A DNA stretch of 64,000 bases from Hemerocallis citrina (Eukaryota; Streptophyta; Magnoliopsida; Asparagales; Asphodelaceae). Positions 57,574 to 64,000 of the stretch are shown here, piece by piece. The notes beneath the pieces were generated by a model. It made no database searches. It worked only from the letters and a program-made list of their open reading frames with translations, and was not told the origin of the DNA. A program made the position numbers and the translations under genes. Within the stretch, counting starts at the first letter, position 1. The number at the start of each line of letters is the position of its first letter. The DNA lies in assembly GCA_017893485.1 (NCBI GenBank), contig CM030366.1, forward strand, positions 99,569,085 to 99,633,084, written 5' to 3'.

Positions 57574-58081
57574 AGATTTTTATTATATGTACTCTTTAAT
57601 GGACTTATTTCTGTATGCAACTTTCTATTAGTCTCTTTTCTATGAAAAAGATGGTTATTATGTGCTTTTTGATGATTACAAAGGGGGAGAGATCTCTGAG
57701 TTCTATTTATGCTTGCTTATATTATCTGTGTTATTTTGGCTATCTGTTCTATTTATGCTTGCTTATATTATCTGTGTTATTTTGGCTGTACTGTTGAAAA
57801 TCTCTGGTCAGTCGACTGCTTCAAAGATTTAAGTCGACTGCTACTAAACTTCTGCTACTGTATCTGTACTGCTACTAAACTTCTGCTACTGTATCTGTAC
57901 TTATGTTTTTTTTTATATAAACTATCTGATCAGTCGCCTGCCAGTTGACACAGTCGACTGATACTGGTTTAAGAAAATGCATTCTGTGTTTTTAATAGGG
58001 GGAGCATATCCTTACTGTGCCTATATACATATTATCTGTTATTATCAGCTATTGTGTTGTCATCATCAAAAAGGGGGAGAA
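57574..58081 (+). other. SIRE 3' untranslated region, repeated purine tracts and PPT
   Basis: The true PPT, AAAAAGGGGGAGAA, is at 58068-58081, against the 3' LTR. Two similar G-rich tracts lie upstream: AAAGGGGGAGAG at about 57680 and ATAGGGGGAGC at about 57996. Tandem duplications of about 44 bp (57707-57788) and about 31 bp (57838-57900) are present. Motif pairs AGTCGACT start at 57810/57832 and 57932/57952. Confidence 0.85.
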
Positions 58082-59503
58082 TGTTGATTCTTGATTTTGA
58101 TGATCACAACACAGTGCCACATGTGTTTATATTATACAGCTAACAATGCAGTGTACATATCAAAAGACAATTCTAGCTGAACAAATGCACAAGGATACAG
58201 CTCAAGACAAGGATCAAGACTTTACTCAAAGCAAGGATCAAAGACTCAATTCAACTCAAGACTCAAGCTTAAATGTGTTATATTGTTGTGTCTTGTAAAA
58301 ATTGTAATGTACTTTCCTGTTGAGTCTTTAGTCTGATGTAAAGCCTTGTCAACACACACACACACACTTAACAATTTCATATTGTGTGTCTCTAAAAAAC
58401 CCCTCAAAATAAGTCAAAACAGTTTGAAGAATTTTAGCTTTTAAGTACCAGTCGACTTAAGCCTATGCCAGTCGACTGATAAGTACGAAACTGTTTAAAA
58501 TTATTCAAACTCTGATCAGTCGACTCATATGGCAACCCAGTCGACTGATCGAGAGCTTTTTGACCGTTTTCTGATTTTCAAAAACGAACTTTTTCAAATT
58601 TAAACGGTTTGATCCGTTGGTTGACAGTTATGTAACTGCTTTCCAACGTTCAGAAGTACAAAACTCTTTATATAGAGTTTCTTCTCAAAACAGAAACAAT
58701 TCACTTGACTACTTGATTTCCAAAAAAAAAAAACACCCGAGCACTCTTGAGAAAAATTTAAGTGATTTTCTGTGAAGAACAAAGCTTTCAAGTTCACATA
58801 CTTTGGTTCTCTACACTCAGTCCAGTATAGCATTGAATTCGCTTTGGACTGAGTATAGAAGTCAACCTATTGTTTTAGCCACGTGCATCAACACATACAA
58901 CAACAAGGCTATAGGTTGATTGTAAAATTCCTCTTGTACTCTTGCTCTCGGTTGGAGAGTGTTTTTGACTCTTAGTTGTAGAGTCGGTGTCTTTTCACTC
59001 TTGGTTGAAGAGTGGGTCTGCTTTCTCTGGTTGAGAGAAAGGACTACGGGTTAGACAAGGTTGTTGTCTTGAACGCCGTAGGGTATTCTTGTATTTTTTT
59101 TCAAGAATAGTGGAAATCTCAAGTGGGTTGCTTGGGGACTGGATGTAGGTCGGGAGGACCGAACCAGGATATATCTTGTGTACTCTGTGATTGGTTGTCT
59201 TGTGATTGCATTTACTTTTGATCAATTATACTCTGCAAAACTAATCTGACCAGTCGACTCAGCTTCGTATCAGTCGACTGATCAGTCTCGTATTAGTTAT
59301 TCTCTTTGTCTCATCAGTCGCCTGTATTATCTATCAGTCGACTGTTTCGAGAGGTTAAATTTATTTTATTTTTGGCTATATCAGTCGACTGGTTCCCCAC
59401 TGAGTCGACTGTGCCGAAGAAATTTTTTATTCCGCAATTTATTTTCATTAACACTATTCACCCCCCCCTCTAGTGTTTGTTGCTTAGCCTACAGGATCCA
59501 ACA
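58082..59503 (+). repeat. 3' LTR of the SIRE element
   Basis: A 1,422-bp LTR, near-identical to 49753-51175. Differences noted: one AC unit fewer, one C more in the C-run near 59461, and one T-to-C change (59000 area). The five AGTCGACT pairs are all conserved (first at 58450/58470). Confidence 0.95.
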
Positions 59504-59508
59504 AGGGT

Positions 59509-60240
59509 GAATCAGATGTTGGAGGATATGCTGAGGGTTTGTGTTATGGATTTTGGTGGCAGTTGGGAGAGATACTTGGCATTGGTTGAGTTTGCCTATA
59601 ACAACAGTTACCATGCAAGTATCGGGATGGCTCCGTATGAAGCATTGTTCGGGAGGAAGTGCAGGACACCCGTTTGTTGGTATGAAGTTGGCGAGAGGCA
59701 GATGTTTGGGCCTGAGATTGTGCAGTAGACATCGGAGAAAATCGAGTTGATTCATAAGAGGTTGGTCGAGGTTCAGAGTCGGCAGAAGAGTTATGCAGAC
59801 ACTCGAAGAAGTGACTTGGAGTTTAAGGTTGGGGATGCAGTTTTTCTCAAGGTGTCTTCGACTAAAGGGATGATCAGGTTTGGTAAGGGAGGCAAGTTGG
59901 CACCAAGGTACATTGGGCCATACAGGATTTTGAGGCGGATTGGTAAGACGGCATATAGGTCGGAGCTTCCGGAGGAATTGGCACAGGTGCATGATGTGTT
60001 CCGCATGTCAATGTTGGGGAAATATGTGCCGGATCAGAGTCATCAGTTGGTGGAAGTGCCTGAAGGTCTACAGCTGAACTTGAGTTACAAGAAACAGCCT
60101 GTAGAAATTGTTGATCGTAGGGAGAAGGTGTTGAGGAATAAGGTGATACCTATGGTCAAGGTATTGTGGAGAAACCAGCAGTTTGAGGAAGCTACTGGGA
60201 ATCAGAGGATCGCATGCAAAAGGACTTTCCTGAGCTTTTT
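59509..60240 (+). pseudogene. Tekay pol, downstream part: integrase C-terminus and chromodomain
   Basis: Continues the integrase interrupted at 49752. NQMLEDMLRVCVMDFGGSWE is followed by LALVEFAYNNSYHASIGMAPYEALFGR, then a TAG at 59726-59728. The frame reopens with IELIHKRLVEVQSRQKSYAD and the GPYRILRRIGKTAYRSELP segment. Chromodomain-like text follows near 60110-60190 (VEIVDRREKVLRNKVIPMVKVLWRN). A one-base loss near 60193 shifts the last codons out of frame. The C-terminal chromodomain marks it as a chromovirus; these are thought to guide insertion to particular chromatin. Confidence 0.88.
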
Positions 60241-60433
60241 GTATGATTGTGTTCTTTTGTATGATTGTACTCTTTTGATTAAATTGTATTTCTTTTGTTA
60301 GATTACGTTCTCTTGTGTAATTGTATTCCTTAAACTATATTTCCATCTATGAGATTTCATTTTCTTTTGCTTATATTGTTTGGTCCCAATTAGTGGTAGT
60401 TCTGAGGACAGAACTATTCTAAGGAGGGAGTGA
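60241..60433 (+). other. Tekay 3' noncoding end and polypurine tract
   Basis: After pol there is a short T-rich segment with two TTTTGTATGATTGT-like repeats, then GGACAGAACTATTCTAAGG leading to the purine tract AAGGAGGGAG (60421-60430), just before the LTR start TGTATCACCC at 60434. Confidence 0.85.
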
Positions 60434-61848
60434 TGTATCACCCTAGATTTTAATTATTGTTTTAAGATTAATAAATGAATTAAAATGATTTTTGGTGATT
60501 CAATAAATATTTTTCTGAAATTTACCTTTTGACACGTGCAAATATTTTCTTGGGAAGTTCAAAGTCAGAAACTATTTTGGGGAAACCTAACATTTATTAG
60601 TAGGTATTATTTTTGAATTTTTTGGATTTTTCTGGTAATTATTTGACCTATTTGCAAATAATACAAAAAGATGGGCTTTTGTGCAAAATTACCACTTGGA
60701 GTAAAAATTCCAGATTTTCAGATTTTTGGGCTGAGCATGATGGCTAGTCAACTCAGAGGTAAAGATTTTACCTTTTATTTTAATGGATTTGGTATATTTT
60801 GCAAGTTTTGTTAAAGAAGGGTCTTTTTGCAAAATTACCACTTAGAGGTAAAATTTACAAAATTCATTTTCTGGGTTTTACAAACAGTGCCGGCCAGATC
60901 TAGAGTATTTGTTTTGTTTTAAATTTAAATTGAATTGGTTTATCTAATTTCCGAGTATAAAGATTTATAAATGTAAAGATATATTCAAAAGGGATATTTT
61001 ACAAATCTATTCAAAAACCCTAATTACTTGAATCCCGACCAATATAAGGTGAGGTGCAGCCGTCTCTTTGTTGCACTACACAAAGGGTTTTCTTTATTAT
61101 TATTTTCTTGGAGTTTCGAAGTGAGGATCTTAGTTTTCTTGCGAAAGGAAGAACTTTTCATTTTCTTTTATTATCTTCGATTGATTCCTCAATAAGGTGA
61201 GTGACATATGTTTGTTTTCTTATTGTTCTAAGCATGTTGTATGGGATGGTTTATCTATTAGAAAGCATGTTAGGTGATTGTATGATGATATAATGAACTT
61301 GATGGACGAATGAATAAAAATTGAGTCTTTTTCATGAAAACTATGCTTTTGATGATTAAAACCCTAAATAGATGACTTGAGATTATTAAGAACCTAATAG
61401 AATTCATGGATAGGTTGTTTCCCTTCATAATCTTGTTGTTTTGATTACACCTACTGAGTTTGTATGTTGAGTATTGCATATAGTGAATAATCAAGTTATT
61501 TACCGTGCATACATGTTCACGTTCATGTTCTGATGCTTTCGGATGAGTAAAAACTTAATGAAAGATGGTTGTAATTGCTTTTATTCATGTATAAACTGAT
61601 GTGGGTGAGTGTGTATATGTTTAACAAAGATTCAAGATGGGTTTTAAAGTCGAAAGGATCAAGTTTTGAAAGAAAAAGGGTTTTGATATTTTCAGGTCTG
61701 ATTGTACACAGATCGAAATTGAGTTTTGTGTGTTTTGTGAAGTTTTCAACTGGATCCTGATTATTTTCATACTGAGATTGAATTAGATATTATACTTCTT
61801 CTATTTGATTAGTTTTAATGCTATAACTGATGCTTAAACCCTTATATG

Positions 61849-61923
<75 letters not shown>

Positions 61924-63756
61924 CTATTTTTAAGAGTTTTTGTGAAGATTTACTCCTTTATGATCTTGATGTGATTTTGATTTTTTTTATAAACTCCAGT
62001 ATGCTTTACAAGTTGTATTCAATAATCTCAGGAATTTGGTTTTACAAATTTGTGATTTTACAAAGTGTAATCAGTGTAACAGTCGAAATGTGCACAAACT
62101 TTAAAACTGGCTATATAGAAGCCAACGGTCGACTGGCATTCTTTAAATTGGGAATTTTCACTTGACAGTCGCTGCTCTGTATTTGCACTGTTTGAGCGGT
62201 TGACCGTCAGTTACTTTACTGGCTGTTTTTGTTGAATTTTCTTCGTTCTTTTTAAACGGTTATTTCTTCGATATTATGGACTATTGATCTACTGTTTTAG
62301 ATGATGTCTTTGCTATAGGTTACTGTATTATATAGAGAGTTGTATTTTGATAGAGTTTTATTTGTAAAGTGACATACATATGTTTTCTTGAAGAAATTGA
62401 TAAATTATGATATTCTACGATTTCAAAAAAATGATTCTTAGTTATCTAAATGGATTTAATATTTTATCTGAATTCTGAAATTTTATGAGTACATTAAATA
62501 AATTTGGATTTGTTAACTTTTAAGAAGTTTTCTTAATATGAGAGTATTGGTAATTGGATTAAGAGTTTTAATGAAAGATTTGGTATTGACGATGGAGTTA
62601 TGAGTCTCTAGAGGGTGAGTGGGACCCTAGTACACTGGCAGTTGAGATTTTTGTGGTTTGTCTTGTTGTGGCCTTGTTATTGATCTGTTGAGTTAAGACC
62701 GATAGGGTACATCAACTCTAGGAGATTCGTAATTAATTAAATAACTTAAAAGATAAGGACATGCACTAGATGGTGATATGATGAAATGAGTGCAAATATG
62801 GGTTATGAACCTCAGTATGATCTGCTGTGTGAGATAATCCCCGAAATTATTGAGGTGTGAATGAAATAGTCTCCGGAATTACATGCGGTGTGGGATTGAT
62901 CTCCGAAATTATCGGGGTCGAGACGACGCTCATGGGGTATTCATGTGATGAGGCGCCATAACTTGTGATGTGGGGTATTCTCGAAGATTCCCAGGTGTGA
63001 GTGAAATAGTCTCCGGAATTATTTGTGGATAAAGATTGACCTCCAGAATTATCTGGGCATGGGCTAGATACACACAGTTTATCTAAATCTCATAGTAATC
63101 ATCGTAGTAGGATTAGTTGCATAACGAGGGATTTAACCCTATTAAGTGGAGAACGTTAAGGGCTTGCACCGGATCTATGTAGAGTGGGGAGCATAGATTC
63201 AAAAAGTATGCATTAGAGAGTCATCATATAGCACTGGTGTTTTCTTGACTTAGTTTTATGCATGTTGTTTCCTGTTTTCCTACACTTGACACTTAGTCTA
63301 GTTTCACTTGTTGTTTTCATGATTTATCTATTTATTAACTCCTTCTTTTCATTTATTATTACTGTTGGTATATGTTGTTTATGACTTTATCCATTATGTT
63401 TTATTTATATTGCCATTTTACTTGATGTCACTCACACCGTTATGGCTGACCCCGTAGTTTGGGGGTTAGGGTTATCTCTAGCCTCATGTTTTACAGGTAG
63501 GTACCTATAGCTTGGGATTTGGATGCATGTGGTAGAATGATAATGTAGCTTATGTAAATTATAAAAGAATGTGTTGTAAAAGAAAGAATATGTAATTCAA
63601 GGTATTTGTTTTCCGCTGTGTTTTATAAAGAAATGATGTAATAAAAGTTGAAAAATGTATCTATGTTTTGACTATGTTTACTATTACATTGAGATTGATG
63701 CTGGAAATCGTGCCACGTATTTCTGAGATATTATATTGGAAATTCGAGACGCTACA
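60434..63756 (+). repeat. 3' LTR of the Tekay element
   Basis: A 3,323-bp LTR with the same layout as 42525-45794. It contains an AT microsatellite of about 35 units (61852-61921) where the 5' LTR has only a short ACACATATAT tract. It ends GACGCTACA. Confidence 0.92.
61852..61921. repeat. AT microsatellite
   Basis: About 35 AT units, expanded in this LTR only. Confidence 0.95.
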
Positions 63757-63761
63757 ATTTT

Positions 63762-64000
63762 TAAAAACTAAGAAGTGCCCCCAGTTTGGACAGAACCGCT
63801 AAAATCTCCGTTAAGTGAACTCACGTGCATCACACGTGATATGTAAATGACCTAAATACCCATAATAAATGTATTTTAGCAAATGCGCCCATTCAGAATG
63901 TGGAAACTAGCATATATCCCCACTATTTAAAAAATAGATATTTGGGATATTTTAGAAAATGCCCTCATTCAAAATGCAGAAACTAACATTAAATTTGTAT
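63762..64000. repeat. Flanking repeat units right of the Tekay element
   Basis: Two related units, AGCAAATGCGCCCATTCAGAATG...GAAACTAGCATAT (about 63878-63950) and GAAAATGCCCTCATTCAAAATGC...GAAACTAACAT (about 63953-63992). A third copy lies left of the element at 42473-42519. No gene. Confidence 0.7.

Larger units (their letters stand above)
49753..59503 (+). mobile_element. Young SIRE/Maximus-type copia retrotransposon
   Basis: A 9,751-bp element with a perfect TSD, AGGGT (49748-49752, 59504-59508), inserted in the Tekay integrase. It has 5' LTR (49753-51175), PBS (51178-51189), gag (51203-52969), pol (52845-55970), a third ORF (56470-57573), PPT (58068-58081) and 3' LTR (58082-59503). The LTRs differ by one base substitution and two short-repeat length changes in what I could compare, pointing to a very recent insertion. 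Domain order protease-integrase-RT-RNase H is that of copia. RT/RNase H text such as [17 protein letters not shown] and FLGLQIKQ is typical of SIRE/Maximus. Confidence 0.95.
42525..63756 (+). mobile_element. Tekay/Del-type chromovirus (Ty3/gypsy), split by a copia element
   Basis: A 21.2-kb element with a perfect TSD, ATTTT (42520-42524, 63757-63761). Order: 5' LTR (42525-45794), PBS (45800-45811), gag, protease, RT, RNase H, integrase, chromodomain region, PPT (about 60419-60430), 3' LTR (60434-63756). The integrase is interrupted by the SIRE element at 49753-59503. Coding is broken by several stops and frameshifts. LTRs differ by roughly one base in ten or twenty in the parts I compared, so it is much older than the copia insertion. 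Confidence 0.93.

Noticed and set aside
61830..62165. ORF with an Ile-Tyr run
   Set aside because: Translation of the AT microsatellite in the Tekay 3' LTR.

Overview
This is plant nuclear DNA, most likely from a seed plant, and it consists almost entirely of nested transposable elements. The lineage calls (Tekay/Del chromovirus, Tat-type gag, SIRE/Maximus copia, L1-type LINE, hAT, Mutator-like and PIF/Harbinger-like elements) are those of plant genomes. I found no convincing host protein-coding gene. The one RNA gene trace is a decayed tRNA-Ile pseudogene. Nothing in the sequence fixes the species.

Layout. 1-3447: 3' half of an L1-type LINE. 3838-4361: small hAT-like element with an 8-bp target-site duplication (TSD). 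4849-6404: long-TIR Mutator-like hairpin element with a 9-bp TSD. 6640-7850: 5' part of a second LINE (ORF1 tail plus endonuclease), fused to a truncated antisense hAT (7851-9855, continuing at 27847-27960). That hAT was split by a minus-strand Tekay-like LTR retrotransposon (9856-27846, TSD CCGGT) that has lost pol. Its left LTR was itself hit by a pol-less Tat-type 'TR-GAG' element (10439-17127, 5'-truncated) and by a solo LTR of another Tekay family (17444-20793, TSD TTACT). 28171-28975: LTR-retrotransposon junction debris. 29040-31513: small DNA elements. 32645-41806: an inverted-repeat element holding a hAT element (32780-41731), which holds a complete TR-GAG element (32993-41110, TSD ATACC). 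42525-63756: a 21-kb Tekay chromovirus (TSD ATTTT), whose integrase region is split by a very young SIRE/Maximus copia element (49753-59503, TSD AGGGT).

How the parts work together. The SIRE element is the only element here that looks nearly functional: near-identical LTRs, PBS, gag, protease-integrase-RT-RNase H, an intact third ORF and a PPT. Its gag and pol lie in different frames. The TR-GAG elements keep gag, PBS, PPT and LTRs but no pol, so they would depend on an autonomous Tat partner. The Tekay copies are decayed.

Most unusual signal. A self-complementary octamer, AGTCGACT, recurs as pairs whose starts are 20-21 bp apart. It occurs in the SIRE LTRs, inside SIRE gag and pol (in two different reading frames), in the SIRE 3' region, and independently in the unrelated Tekay-family solo LTR. 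This suggests a shared nucleic-acid-level function, such as a hairpin or a dimer-binding site, that has been amplified in two retrotransposon superfamilies. Other points of note are an 81-bp GT-AG intron-like insertion in a Tekay gag, a four-part 164-bp higher-order repeat inside a solo LTR, paired ~115-bp minisatellites in the TR-GAG 3' regions, and a tRNA-Ile pseudogene inside a hAT element.
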